Assembly: GCA_036898135.1 (NCBI GenBank)
Contig: CM072522.1
Span: 34,926,313-34,990,312, forward strand
DNA length: 64,000 bases
Reading direction: 5' to 3'
Source of the DNA: Oncomelania hupensis
Lineage: Eukaryota > Mollusca > Gastropoda > Littorinimorpha > Pomatiopsidae
Part shown: piece after piece, positions 1 to 10,892 of the stretch
How positions within the stretch are numbered: position 1 is the stretch's first letter
How the letters are laid out: the number at the start of each line of letters is the position of its first letter
Notes under the pieces: generated by a model
The model's database searches: none
What the model was told of the DNA's origin: nothing
What the model saw: the letters and a program-made list of their open reading frames with translations, nothing else
Program-made: the position numbers and the translations under genes

Positions 1-1917
1 CCATTCTACATCGTGGAACAAATACCGGCCCTGATAGACAATGTCTGCAGACCCGATCATGACCAGGTAGACACCCATGAGAAAATCAGCCACGCACAAG
101 TTGGTGACGAAGACACCAAAACTGCCGAGTGTTGACCCGTCCAAGTAGATCCTGGCCACAAAGCTGCCCATGTTGCCTACGATGGCCATAGCTGCAAAGA
201 CCCAGATAAAGATGCGATAGGTGTTGGATTTCAGCACATCGTCGCACGAGGCCAGCAAGTCTTGTTTGGAATGACAGTTATTCAAGTTAAAGTCAGGAGG
301 CAGCATGACAGGACAGCATAACTTGTAGTTGTCGACGTGCACAGTCTTCAAGGATGTCAGATTGGTCAAAACGTCCTTTTTGAAAGTAGTCAGAGGACTT
401 GCTCTGGCGTCCACAGTCTGCAGCAACGGCGTGGATTTGAATCCTTCCCCTAAGATTGTTGTCAACCTGCTCCAGGACACATTAATCGTTTCCATATGCT
501 TACAGTTGGCAAAAGTGCTGCCGTTATAGACTGTGAGCTCAGTGAACGAGAGATCGATGTTTCGTAAAATCAAAGGGTGGGATGCTGTCGCGTCAGTGTT
601 GATGATATCTGACAGCGGGTTGTAGGAAAGATCGAGAACTGTTAGTTTTTTGAGTGAGCTGAAGACACCCATGTCAATGCTGGCTATCTGGTTGTGATTC
701 AGGTCCAGGTACAGGAGATTGGGAAAGTTCATAACGTCCATGTCAATGTTGGTTATCTGGTTGTGACTCAGGTCCAGGTACTGGAGATTGGGTAGGGTCA
801 TGATGGTCACTGTGCTGATGTTGGACCGGGACAGGTGAAGACGAACAAGCAGGCGGTTGCTGAAGAAGCTCTTCAGTTCCATGTTAGAGCCACTGGCGTC
901 AAGATACCGAATATGTGGGAATGCATTGGCATTGAAGTTTGTATTGCAGACAAAGGCCAGACCCTGACTGCGGCAGGCAGTGGGACAATTCATCTCACAT
1001 AGCAGTTCATCGTCCCACTTAGGACAGTGCGGGTCACCGTCACATACGTGGTCAGGATGTAAGCACACGTATGACCCCCAACAACGGTAAAACCCCGGAC
1101 ATAGGAAGTTCTCACAGTCTTTTTCATCCTCCTCCTCCAGGCAGTCAGGAATGTTGTTACAGCGAAGGTAGACAGGAAGACAAACGCCTTCAGGGCACAA
1201 GAAGTGCGTGTCAGGACAACTGGTTGTTGGAAGAAACGAGTAATTACCCTTGCCGTCCATCTCTAGCACCACAGGCAAACGCACTTCTGGTAATAACTGT
1301 AGATTAAATCGCTTTGTGCACGTTTCATCAGATCCGTCATAACAGTCCAGGTTCTGGTCACAGTCGCGGTATGTACTGACACATTGTCCGCTACGGCACT
1401 GGTAATCCTTTACAGGACAGGTTTCAAAGTGACAAAAGTCTTCATCCGTGCTGTCCAGGCAATGCTCGATGTGGTCACACACCAGGCTGTAAGGCAAGGT
1501 CACGTGGCCAACGACGCAGTGGAACATGGGCACCGTCACTCCCCCAGTCTCGCACCAATTATTGCTTTCTTCCTTCACGCATCCACTCCGCGCATCACAT
1601 GACAGGAAATCTTTCGTCAGGTGACCTTGGGGACATGGCACCATAGAGTGATTTCTGGAATCAAATGTAGAAATGAGTTTTGGGAATTTGATGCTGCTTG
1701 CAGTGTCTGTAGCGCTACTCCCCTTTCCTGAGGAAAGCTCGGTCAGGGTTGTGTTTTTATCGAATTCGCACAAAAGATAGATAAAGGAAAATTCCGCATG
1801 GCAGTCTAGTTCTTTCACTGTATAAGTCTTAAGGTCGTAGTATGCACATCGAGGGGCTGTCACGTTAGAAGTGGTGTTGACGAAGAAGGCCGACCTCCCG
1901 TCCGTCCATTGCCAGAT
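1..1917 (-). CDS. Exon 7 of chimeric receptor: CTLD end, LDLa repeats, LRRs, start of 7TM domain
   Basis: Open for 639 codons (about residues 689-1327 of the joined protein) and running off the left edge, so the C-terminus is missing. It opens with the end of a C-type lectin domain (IWQWTDG, then Cys pairs ending FSFIYLLCEFD). One atypical and three regular LDLa modules follow (the second ends DCYDGSDETC, with canonical calcium ligands), then an LRR cap (CPTACRSQGL) and about seven LRRs with LDLSHNQIT-type cores. The Cys-rich hinge (KLCCP...ASCDD) is typical of relaxin-receptor/GRL101-type LGRs. TM1 carries AIVGNMGSF, with the GN pair of class A GPCRs; TM2 carries LCVADFLMG, with the LxxAD motif. 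The acceptor AG is at 1918-1919, and an in-frame stop lies just upstream in the intron. Known: such receptors bind extracellular ligands through the ectodomain and signal through G proteins at the plasma membrane. The ligand here is unknown. Confidence 0.93.
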   Translation of the reverse strand, partial: MWQWTDGRSAFFVNTTSNVTAPRCAYYDLKTYTVKELDCHAEFSFIYLLCEFDKNTTLTELSSGKGSSATDTASSIKFPKLISTFDSRNHSMVPCPQGHLTKDFLSCDARSGCVKEESNNWCETGGVTVPMFHCVVGHVTLPYSLVCDHIEHCLDSTDEDFCHFETCPVKDYQCRSGQCVSTYRDCDQNLDCYDGSDETCTKRFNLQLLPEVRLPVVLEMDGKGNYSFLPTTSCPDTHFLCPEGVCLPVYLRCNNIPDCLEEEDEKDCENFLCPGFYRCWGSYVCLHPDHVCDGDPHCPKWDDELLCEMNCPTACRSQGLAFVCNTNFNANAFPHIRYLDASGSNMELKSFFSNRLLVRLHLSRSNISTVTIMTLPNLQYLDLSHNQITNIDMDVMNFPNLLYLDLNHNQIASIDMGVFSSLKKLTVLDLSYNPLSDIINTDATASHPLILRNIDLSFTELTVYNGSTFANCKHMETINVSWSRLTTILGEGFKSTPLLQTVDARASPLTTFKKDVLTNLTSLKTVHVDNYKLCCPVMLPPDFNLNNCHSKQDLLASCDDVLKSNTYRIFIWVFAAMAIVGNMGSFVARIYLDGSTLGSFGVFVTNLCVADFLMGVYLVMIGSADIVYQGRYLFHDVEW

Positions 1918-1939
1918 CTGGTGGATTACAGACAAACCA

Positions 1940-2672
1940 AGAGTCAATTCAATTATTTATTTTAACGTCTTTCCACGTACATGTGATGTTAGACCATACA
2001 CTCTTTCTCACTATTCAATAATGTATTTTAACATCTTTCCACATACATGTGATGTTAGACCATACACTCTTTCTTACGATTCAATAATGTATTGTAACGT
2101 CTTTCCACATACATGTGATGTTAGACCATACACTCTTTCTTACGATTCAATAATGTATTGTAACGTCTTTCCACACACATGTGATGTTAGACCATACACT
2201 CTTTCTTACGATTCAATAATGTATTGTAACGTCTTTCCACATACATGTGATGTTAGACCATACAGTCTTTCTCACGATTCAATAATGTATTGTAACGTCT
2301 TTCCACACACATGTGATGTTAGACCATACACTCTTTCTTACGATTCAATAATGTATTGTAACGTCTTTCCACATACATGTGATGTTAGACCATACAGTCT
2401 TTCTCACGATTCAATAATGTATTGTAACGTCTTTCCACACACATGTGATGTTAGACCATACACTCTTTCTTACGATTCAATAATGTATTGTAACGTCTTT
2501 CCACATACATGTGATGTTAGACCATACACTCTTTCTTACGATTCAATAATGTATTGTAACGTCTTTCCACACACATGTGATGTTAGACCATACACTCTTT
2601 CTTACGATTCAATAATGTATTGTAACGTCTTTCCACATACATGTGATGTTAGACCATACACTCTTTCTCACG
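1940..2672. repeat. 66-bp minisatellite, about 11 copies, in intron 6
   Basis: Tandem 66-bp units, each containing a CATGTGATGTTAGACCATAC core, start about 25 bases upstream of the exon 7 acceptor. Units differ by a few substitutions (for example CTTACGATT versus CTCACGATT), and variants alternate as in higher-order turnover. Because 66 is a multiple of three, one plus-strand frame stays open for 274 codons. This is a by-product of the repeat, not a gene. Confidence 0.95.
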
Positions 2673-2710
2673 TATGGACAAACAAACAAAAGTAAATCTT
2701 TATTTGGATG

Positions 2711-3300
2711 GGATGGGTGCCGGGGGTTTCAGTATAAATAGTATCCCGACTTTCTGGAAATTGAGTGCTTTAAATTCCCACTGTCGCTGTCTTTCTCATT
2801 TGTTCGTTCTCATTCCTACCCTGTTCTATCAATCTACTATACTATATTCTTCTTCGCTAGAACATTCATCTACCTTTTTTTTTCTTCTTGAAAACCTTTC
2901 CGGGAAAAAAACTCCTCATTTGTGTGTGAGGTCTTTTGTATTAGCTTGGGAATATTGGACGCTTTCTGCCAAATGGTCACTAAGGCTTCCTATGATATTA
3001 TTTAGCAATGCAGGCATTTTATATGTATGTGTTTTGTTGATATTTATAATGATGTTTGGATTCTATTTTGTTTTGGTAAACGGGGATTTACTAAATTAGA
3101 GGATAGCCTTAGCGTCCCCTTCGTGGGATGCCTTAATTGTACAGTGACTGGCTGGTGGAGTGCCACTGGGGTTGCTTCGGTAAATCTTTTATGCGGATCA
3201 GGGGTGAGTCCTCTTTGAACCAAGTTGTGGTCCATTTTGTTTTCCTGATTGGGCTCTTTGCAGTCCGCTGGACCCTGTAAGCAGTGAATTACTAACTATC
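2711..3300 (+). mobile_element. SINE-like element copy S1 (subfamily with TAAC-type tail)
   Basis: Begins near GGGTGCCGGGGGTTTCAG, with TATAAATAG about 30 bases in, and ends CAGTCCGCTGGACCCTGTAAG followed by a degenerate ACTAACTA tail. It is a full-length but diverged copy. It belongs to the older subfamily whose 3' end reads GATTCGGCTCTTTGCAGTCC rather than GATTTGGCTCGGAAGAGTCC. It lies in intron 6 of the receptor gene. Confidence 0.8.
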
Positions 3301-3900
3301 CGGAAGGGAGGGTGAGGGTGGGTAGAAGCTACGATTGAATGTGTGTCAGTTCTCGGCTTGCACGTGTTTTAGCAAAGCAGGCTGGGACTGTTTGGTGAAC
3401 TCGCTGGTGGCAAGAGGTATGTATGCTAGACAGAAAGACAGAGAGGGAACAGGCTTAGAGAAGCAACTAGCTACATTGTGCAATTTTTGTGCAAGGCTTC
3501 TCTATAACAATAGATTAAGTACTAAGCCGTGAAGAGGGCTTGTTACTGTGGCGATCGAGGTGGTGGTAGAAGCGAAAACGTTTAGTGCGCGTCTGAATAG
3601 CCGAATTCACCATTGCCGAATTAGTAATTACAGTTCTACTGGTCTGTAGAAGTACGACAACGGTAAAGCCAGTGTAAGCCTGGTTGTGTACGTAGGGTGT
3701 AGAAACAGTTACTGACAGTGCCTTTGTTGCCGACGTAGGTGTAAATTGAGCGATGACGTTATCGTTGAATGGACCGTGTCTGTATTTACTGCCGGCTAGT
3801 TTAGACGTAGATTATCTATATTATGGTAAAACCCCGACCATAGGCAACCCGTATGATTTCTAACACGGTACTCTATGACATGACACTTTCCGCACACAAA
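3301..3900. other. Intronic stretch with nothing recognised
   Basis: No convincing ORF, repeat or element end was seen in this part of intron 6. A 65-codon plus-strand ORF at 3335-3532 has no recognisable motif. Confidence 0.5.
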
Positions 3901-3904
3901 TTAC

Positions 3905-4532
3905 ACCATGCAAGACAGAAACTGCTGCCCTAAACTTCTTTCTAGGAAAATTGGGCGGATTTCTTCTTTTTCCCTGTTCTGTGGACATGTTAGAACTGAT
4001 AGGACTCCGTTTGGTGCGTGGTTGTAAAGGTCAGAGCAGTACTCTGTCCATCTATCCAAGACGTAATGCTCTTCGGTAAGGCGCAAGCCAGACTTGTTTT
4101 GATTGTTTAACAAATGTCAGCCGCATCACAGTCTAGAAGGCCTTTTTGCTATTGTTCTTGTTAAGACTTTTCTCCATTTTTTTGGCATTAGATCTGTCCA
4201 GTTCTGCTTTTCTGTGCGCGTACCCTTCCGGATGTCACTGTTGATTTCTCGGCAAGCGTGAGCTCCCCGTGAGGTGTGAGCAGGGCAATCGCTGGAAAAA
4301 ATGAAGTCAGCGGGAGTGGACAACATACTTGCATGATTGCTTCAGACAGGAGTAGAAGCGATGAATGAGGACCTCACTATTATCTGTAACAAAACCTGGC
4401 AAAGTGGGGGGTGGCCTAGACTATAAACCAGTCGTATAGGAAGATGGAGATGATAGGGGAGCTCATTAACCTTACTTTAGAGTGTAGAATGATGGTCCTG
4501 TCTTTCCAAATGGGCTTCGACGTTGTGACTTT
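3905..4532. mobile_element. LINE-A fragments in mixed orientation
   Basis: 3905-4310 reads on the minus strand as the linker between endonuclease and reverse transcriptase (DRWTEYCSDLYNHAPNG). 4303-4425 reads on the plus strand as the next part of the RT (KSAGVDNI... LTIICNKTWQSG). 4433-4532 reads on the minus strand as part of the C-terminal region. All parts match the fuller copy at 46178-47938. All are stop-ridden or frameshifted. The flip of orientation fits twin-primed integration or later rearrangement. Confidence 0.75.
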
Positions 4533-4642
4533 GTGAGAGAGAGATATGACTAGGGATGATATTTGCCTGTGTGTGTGTGGCTCTTTACCAACATCGGTGC
4601 AATTTTAAGTATGCAATGTACCTGTGTTCTCAATTGGCTGAG

Positions 4643-5212
4643 AACCCCCGTTGGGGTGCCGGGGGTTTCAGTATAAATAGTATCCCCACTTTCTGGAAAT
4701 TTAGTGCTTTAAATTCCCACTGTCGCTGTCTTTCTCATTTGCTCTTTCTCATTCCTGCACTTTTCTATCAATCTGCTATACTATCATCTTCTTCGCTAGA
4801 CCAGTCACCTACCTTTTTTCTTGAAAACTCTTCCGGGACAAGACTCCTTGTTTGTGTATGAGGTCTGTTGGATTAGCTTGGGAATATTGGACGCTTTCTG
4901 CCAGGTGGTCACTAGGGCTTATGATGTTATTATTTAGCAATGTAGGCATTTTATATGTATGTGTTTTGTTGATAATTTATAATGATGTTTGTATTCTATT
5001 TTGTTTTTGTAAACGGGGGTTCGATAAGTTGGGGTGAAGCCTCAGCCGTCCCCTGCGCGGGATGTCTTTATTGTAAAGTGACTGGCTGGCGGAGAGCTTT
5101 CGGTTTTACCACTAGGGTTGTTTCAGCAGATCTTTTATGCGGATCGGGGGTTGTCCGGTCCTGATTTGGCTCGGAAGAGTCCGCTGGACCTAAAGCAATA
5201 ATAATGTAATGT
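4643..5212 (+). mobile_element. SINE-like element copy S2, full length with TSD
   Basis: The 5' end is ACCCCCGTTGGGGTGCCGGG, a potential G/C stem-loop, and the 3' end is CTGGACCTAAAGCAATAATAATGTAATGT with a (TAATG)n tail. It is flanked by the direct repeat AATTGGCTGAG at 4632-4642 and 5213-5223, a target-site duplication as left by LINE-driven retroposition. Length about 570 bp. Confidence 0.9.
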
Positions 5213-5290
5213 AATTGGCTGAGTGATCTACATTCTGAGAGAAGGTGCTTAACGTTGATAATGGAATTTCAAATTCCTTGGTTGTATATG

Positions 5291-5295
<5 letters not shown>

Positions 5296-5348
<53 letters not shown>
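5296..5348. repeat. (TG)n microsatellite
   Basis: About 26 TG dinucleotides, nearly uninterrupted, in intron 6. Confidence 0.97.
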
Positions 5349-5349
<1 letters not shown>

Positions 5350-5394
5350 ATGCGCTCCCACATGCGATACTTTTTTTAAAGTTTTGTATCAGAG

Positions 5395-6018
5395 TGAGAT
5401 GAATGAATTTCCGTTTTGTCGCCTTGTTTTTATCCCTTAAAAGACGATCAGGGCGATCTGTCGGCACCACCCGTCTGTGTCAAAAAGACGAAGGGGCCAA
5501 TACGTCGGCCCTCGACAAAAATCTCATAGAACGAAATCGGTTAATCCGAAGCTTTGTGTCTAAGAACGAACTTATCGACTTGCAAATAATCGTAATCGGC
5601 GATCTTTTTGACGAGTTTCGAACTATTTTCCAGGGGATTTATTGTGAAATTGTGAAAATGCACCACCATAAATCATCTATAGCAGTGAAACCTTGTCTGC
5701 TGTATTGTTTTTCTGCGAATAATGTGAAAGTTAATGCTTTTGTAAAGCAGTCACAAGGGTAATGACGGGGGCTGTAAGCCAAGATACTTCCTTCCTTTTA
5801 AGTGTATTGGAGTAAAAACGCTGGTAAACCTTGTATATTTTCACAAAATACACATGCACTTTATTCTGATACATTTAAAAAAAAATCAGTCTAGTTATTT
5901 TCAGAAAATGTAAACTTTCCTATATTTGTGAAACGTTCCTGGATGCTAAGAACAAAAAGAAAAAAGTCAGGCCTATCACTTTCTGCCTGATCTTAAAGCG
6001 GCTTCTTCTTTCAAACTA
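5395..6018. other. Intronic stretch, one unrecognised 119-codon ORF
   Basis: A plus-strand ORF at 5403-5762 shows no domain I recognise and has nothing around it to suggest a gene. The rest is AT-rich with no structure seen. Confidence 0.4.
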
Positions 6019-6096
6019 GTATTAATTAATTAATTAATTAATTAATTAATTAATTAATTAATTAATTAATTAATTAATTAATTAATTAATTAATTT
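6019..6096. repeat. (ATTA)n microsatellite
   Basis: About 19 uninterrupted TTAA-type tetranucleotides. The array is self-complementary. Confidence 0.97.
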
Positions 6097-6334
6097 TATC
6101 TCGAGCTACTCCAGGCGCTGGTCGACACAGGATTTAATTCAAGCTGCCCAGGGCGCCCACCTGCAACCTTTGGGTGCATGGTCGGACGCCTAGACGACTG
6201 AGAACAATCCTGGGCGACCGAAGGATTATTATGAAGAGTCATCTGACATGTCTCAGCAAATGAAAGGGGGAAGAAAGCTTGTTTGATGTCTGAGAATATG
6301 AATGGTGACTTGCATGCTTGTAGAAGGCCGCCAC

Positions 6335-6578
6335 CGGTATTGCCTCTCGTCGCTCCAGCAGCTGGGCACCAATGAAGATGAAGAAACGCTGCTGTGGATA
6401 TTTCGGAGAGAGATCATAAAGTATTCTTGTCTGTAGTAAGGACGCAACGAAAAGTTGGAAATCTCGGAATTTTGAGGGCATTCCCATGGTAACCAGCCGC
6501 TGTCCTTTTCTCATGCACATCAAATGGGAGTCGTACCAAGACATCTTTATTTCTGTGGTCTCGTGAAGCTGGTAGCAC
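6335..6578 (-). CDS. Exon 6 of chimeric receptor: body of the C-type lectin domain
   Basis: 244 nt, entered in phase 2 and left in phase 0 (about residues 607-688). The acceptor is TTGATTCAG before base 6578, and the donor is CCG/GTGGCG after base 6335, a weak donor. The joined frame across exons 5 and 6 gives ENNK-CYQLHE, the usual lectin-domain opening (KCY). SWYDSHLMCMRKGQRLVTM follows, with the conserved Trp and Cys and the RLVTM strand, and then FFIFIGAQL, the counterpart of the WIGL strand. Exon 7 completes the fold with WQWTDG. The calcium-site motifs EPN/QPD are not seen, so sugar binding cannot be assumed. The donor choice is the least certain part. Confidence 0.85.
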
Positions 6579-6639
6579 CTGAATCAAGCAGTACAAATGT
6601 CTATAATCATTGAACCATTGAAGGGTGTATAAACTGTTT

Positions 6640-7560
6640 CTAAATTATTTCGAGTCATACACAGAATGCACAAATTTACTTTATATTAAGTATGTTAAGT
6701 AAGTAGTTTTATATTATTTAAGCGTGTTAAGTGTGTAGTTTTATGTTAAGTATGTTAAGTAAGTAGTTTTATATTATTTAAGCGTGTTAAGTGTGTAGTT
6801 TTATGTTAAGTATGTTAAGTTGTGTTGTGTAGTAAGAGGTGAGTCTTCTTTCAACCAAGTTGTCCTTATTTTGTGGTCCTGATTTTGTGGTCCTGATTCG
6901 GCTCTTTGCAGTCCGCTCGACCCTGTAAGCAATGGATAACGAACTAAACTACGTTATGTAGTATGTAGTTTTATAGTAAGTATGCTAGTTTTATATTAAG
7001 TATGTTAAATAAGTTAAGTATGTAGTTTTGTGTCAAGTAGGTTAGGTATATATTTTTATAGTAAGTTTGTTAAGTATGTAGTTTTAAATTAATTTTGTTA
7101 ACCATGTAGTTTAATATTAATAATGTTAAGTAGGTAGTCTTATAGTATGATAATAAAACCAACAACACCTGGGTAGTAGGCGTTATAGTCTTATAGTCTT
7201 GTAGTCTTATAGTATGTTAGGTATGGAACGCATGTAGTTTTATATTACGTATTTTTAAGTATGTAGTTTTATGTTAAGTATGTAGTTTTATATTTAGTAT
7301 GTTAAATATGTAGTTTAATATTAAGTGTGTTAAGAATATACTTTTATAATAAATGTGTAGTTTTATATTGAATATGTTAAGAATGATAAGCGTATAGTTT
7401 TATGTTAAGTATATAGTTTTGTATTAAGCATGTTAAGTATGCAGTTTTATATTAAGTATGATAATTATTTAGTTTTATATTAAGTATGTAGTTTATATTA
7501 AGTATGTTAAGTATCTAGTTTTATGTTAAATATGTTATGTAGTTTTGCATTAAGTTTGTT
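6640..7560. repeat. Degenerate AT-rich tandem repeat (TTAAGTATGTAGTTTTATA type)
   Basis: Loosely repeated blocks of about 20-30 bp built from GTTAAGTATGTAGTTTTATA, with more at 7690-7820. A near-exact direct duplication is seen at 6695-6755 versus 6755-6815. A SINE-like 3' fragment lies inside at 6838-6950. Nothing coding is seen. Confidence 0.8.
6838..6950 (+). mobile_element. 3' fragment of SINE-like element
   Basis: Matches the terminal ~110 bases of the older subfamily: GGTGAGTCTTCTTTCAACC, then GATTCGGCTCTTTGCAGTCC, ending GCAATGGATAACGAACTAAA. It is 5' truncated. Confidence 0.75.
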
Positions 7561-7589
7561 TATTCGTTAGCAAGTGTCTGATTTTATTT

Positions 7590-7695
7590 TGTATGAAGCC
7601 GGATGCTTAGAATGAATGCGTGAGTACTGCGCTTTGAACTGATATTGTTCATTGGGAAAAAGCTCTATATAAATATACCTTATTATTATTATTTA
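7590..7695 (+). mobile_element. Retroelement 3' end with (TTA)n tail
   Basis: GCGCTTTGAACTGATATTG, then AAAGCTCTATATAAATATAC and a run of TTA trinucleotides. This is the form of a LINE/SINE 3' terminus common in invertebrate genomes. Only the tail region is present. Confidence 0.55.
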
Positions 7696-7819
7696 GTACG
7701 TTAAGTATGTAGTTTAATATTAAGTATGTAGTTTTATGTTAAGCTTGTGGTGTTATATTAAGTATGTTAAGCATGTAGTTTTATAATGTTAAGTATATAG
7801 TTTTGTGTTAAGTATGTAG

Positions 7820-8296
7820 TGACATGGATTGATACTGGCAACAAGAGTTGGAAGAAGATTATGCAAATATTGAGGCACATAATTAATTACTATTTTGTGG
7901 TTCATTATTTGTTTAGATCTTTCCCAATCTTTTAGCGAACCAAAACCAGATTCTATTTACAGTGTTTCGTGGCTAGTGCCCCTCACTAAACCAGTTATTG
8001 TTCGTAACCCTTCCAAGTGCAAGTCACTTATTCGGCCCATATTTGACTCTGTCGATATCTAATATGACAATTGTACACAAACCCATGCAAACCTTATATA
8101 TATATTAATGAGATTTTAAAAGTCTGCAATAATAAACACCTGTTTCAAGTTTTACATGATGTTGGTTTGTTTTATCGCATATAGGTCATATCGTCTTGTG
8201 TATATTCTTGGTTAAATTTTAGTAGTAAGACCGGTTTTAGTTACATCTTTTATTTTATTTAAATGTTAGCTGTTTAGTCTGATTTTGCTTAGTTTT
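7820..8296. other. Intronic stretch with nothing recognised
   Basis: AT-rich, with no ORF above 60 codons. No element end was seen. Confidence 0.5.
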
Positions 8297-8342
8297 ATGT
8301 GGTCCTGATTCGGCTCTTGGGAGTCCGCTGGACCCTATAAAA
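8297..8342 (+). mobile_element. Short 3' remnant of SINE-like element
   Basis: GTGGTCCTGATTCGGCTCTT then GGGAGTCCGCTGGACCCTAT, the last ~45 bases of the SINE-like family. It abuts the LINE-B fragment. Confidence 0.65.
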
Positions 8343-8930
8343 ATTATCTATATGAATATCTTTGATATCATTATTGAACCATGGTGCATCGTGTGGACGT
8401 ATTGTGACTGTTTTGACGGGCATGCAAAGTTTGGCTATTTCAAAGAAGGTTTTAGTAGATACTTCGCAACTTTCATCCATGGTAAAATCTGAAAATATTT
8501 GTTTGTCACTGCAGAAATGAGGAGAAACATCGACGGCTTTGGTTAGGCTAGGACTTTGGTTTAAGATGTGATCAGAACAAGAGCTTGTGGTGTTGGTAAT
8601 ACGTGTGAGTGATTGGACTTACTGGTGGACCTGGAAGAGATTTATAACATCAAGTTTGTGGTGTGATGGGTTGTTGAGCCAGTCTGTATCAAAGTCGCCC
8701 AATACAATATGTTTCTTCATACCTTCATTTGCTTCATTTATGCTATCACGAATAATATTCCAGTATTGTATGTTTGCACTCGGCGGGAGATAGATGGAAC
8801 CAACTTACAGGGCTTCTTGATTGTTTAGTTTTGTTTCAATTCACTCGGCTTCAAGGTCGGGGATGGCAAGGTCAGGTCTAGGTTTGCAGTAAAGAGTGTT
8901 TCTAACATAGATAGCTACGCCACCAATCGC
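8340..8930 (-). mobile_element. LINE-B endonuclease fragment
   Basis: Broken minus-strand coding sequence. It contains the endonuclease block HIVLGDFDTDWLN, a CSDHI block, and the linker FEIAKLCMPVKTVTIRPHDA followed by PWFNNDIK, typical of CR1/L2-type LINEs between endonuclease and reverse transcriptase. Several stops and frameshifts are present. It differs from LINE-A, whose endonuclease block is DWNAKVG. The clade is an inference. Confidence 0.75.
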
Positions 8931-9960
8931 GCTTTCTCAGGGGCGGATGATGAGAAGAGGGGGGTATGGGGGAGGAGCGAGTCCCGAGGTGCAACGAAAC
9001 CTCCCCTCGGGTAAAAAAAAACAACAACAATAAAAACAACAATGACGCCCACACACGTTCCCTCCCAATCCCCACCCTTCCAACCTCCAATGATGATGTA
9101 CACCCTGTTAATTAATGTTTTATTGGCTGGGGTTTTCATGTTTTGAACAAGATTGCGGTAAAACTTCCCTTGCATATTAAAAAAAAATGTGTTCAATGAC
9201 GTCATATGATTTTAAAGCGCTTAAGCGTCGTTTTTGTATCCAGTTAGCCTATTGACCAGTCATATAGGTTTGCTGTGTCCAGAGATCATATAAGTTGATA
9301 TAGGACAGTAACGCCATTTCTTGACGCCAGTTCTAGAGCTTGTCGGCAGGGTAGCTGTCTTTGGCTCCGTGAGCACAATGAATACATGGCGTCCAAAAAG
9401 ACAAAACCGCGCAAAGGTGGGGAACATTGTAGTGCAAACAGCTGCCACAGTTACCCGAATTATTGTTGACTGCAAAGGAAAGTCGTTTCTTTGGTTTCCA
9501 AAGGACAAACCAAGATGATTTTTTAATTCTCAAAATCCAGTGATAACCATGTCTTTAGCACAGTGTATGAACATGCCTTGAATGAGAGATTCAGTGCAAA
9601 GTTGAGCCGTCGGTGATGATTTGGCGTCACGGGCCTGTTGCAGATTCCAATGTTCTTGATGGTCTTTTCATTGAAGGGTCTCTAATACCTTTCTTTTTGA
9701 CCAAACCTATTCTAAAATCTCTGAACAAACAGGCTACAGATCTTTTGATCCGATCTAAACTGGTACAGACGCAGTATAGCTCTAACTGGTGAGATTTTTC
9801 AGGAAAGAAATTGAAATGAATAGAAACATCTTTTATGCCAGTTTGACCTCCTTCATTACATAAAAGTTTTGCATGGGTAAATTTTGTAAGCATAATTGTG
9901 GTAAACGCTTTAAATTCGCCAGGAGCTGTTGGAATTCAGTCGAGTTTTCAAGTGAATAAT
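8931..9960. other. Intronic stretch with short unrecognised ORFs
   Basis: ORFs of 60-96 codons on both strands (for example 9627-9893 minus) show no motif I recognise. A poly-A/CAA stretch lies at 9013-9042. Confidence 0.4.
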
Positions 9961-9973
9961 TCTGTCTTCTCCA

Positions 9974-9976
<3 letters not shown>

Positions 9977-10068
<92 letters not shown>
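9977..10068. repeat. (CT)n microsatellite
   Basis: About 45 CT units with one CCCCTT interruption near 10033. Confidence 0.97.
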
Positions 10069-10069
<1 letters not shown>

Positions 10070-10454
10070 TTTTCTTGTGGACAGAGCAGCATATGCAAGA
10101 AGCTATTTGCTGAGAATACACATCGTTCAGCTATAAAACCCCCATCAGACATTTTCGCCCCACCCACAACCCCAACAATCCCCAACCCCACACAGCTACA
10201 TACATAAGTAATCTTTGGATGCATCAGCTTTCATTACCAGGGCCACAACACCAAACAAAACTACACATGAATGTCTTTGATAAATAGTGATTGCTTGCTT
10301 AAAGAAATAAGACAACCTTATTATCTCTTTCAAGAACTTACATTGTGGTGTACAGTCAACACAAATACACATTACAATTCCAATATTAATTGACACTTAG
10401 AATAAAACTCATTTGTTGTCACAAATTCAACTATTGTGCGTCATGCAAGTAAAC

Positions 10455-10860
10455 ACTGGATTGGATACAAATACAAATACAACTTTATTATCATTGAGAG
10501 AAATTACAACATGGTGTAAAAAAACTGCAGGATTATAACTTGCTTAGTCAAACAGTGCATACATACTGTACAACTGGTTAAATGTATTATCTGTTAATCA
10601 GACGTACACACTGTGGTATAAAACTGTTTTTAGTTCTCAAGGTACGAGTATTAGGCATTGGGAAGCGCCGGCCAGAAGGTAGGAAGCTGGGAATCGTGAG
10701 CAAGTAATGACTTTCATCATGGATGACAGAAAGAGCTTTTAGCACAACACGCCTTTCATACACACGTGCAGACTCTCTTGTTTCACACCCACAACCTTCC
10801 CACAGAGATTCACCACTCCATCCAGCAAACTTATGTATTTCGCGCACAAACTTCCGTACC
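10455..10860 (-). mobile_element. LINE 3' end with C-terminal coding remnant
   Basis: The minus-strand frame ends LPSGRRFPMPNTRTLRTKNS, then FIPQCVRLIN, the pattern seen just before the stop codon of many CR1/jockey-like LINE reverse transcriptases. It is followed on that strand by an AT-rich 3' region with AAGTTGTATTTGTATT. Only the last ~85 codons remain. Confidence 0.55.
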
Positions 10861-10892
10861 AGCTAATAAAAGAGAAAGTAAGAATTGACTCA

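Noticed and set aside
1871..2695. 274-codon plus-strand ORF with a 22-residue repeat
   Set aside because: It is the translation of the 66-bp minisatellite inside intron 6 of the opposite-strand gene; the length divisible by three keeps it open.
3044..3235. Overlapping 63-codon ORFs on both strands near 3030-3235
   Set aside because: They lie within SINE-like copy S1 and are not conserved in the other copies.
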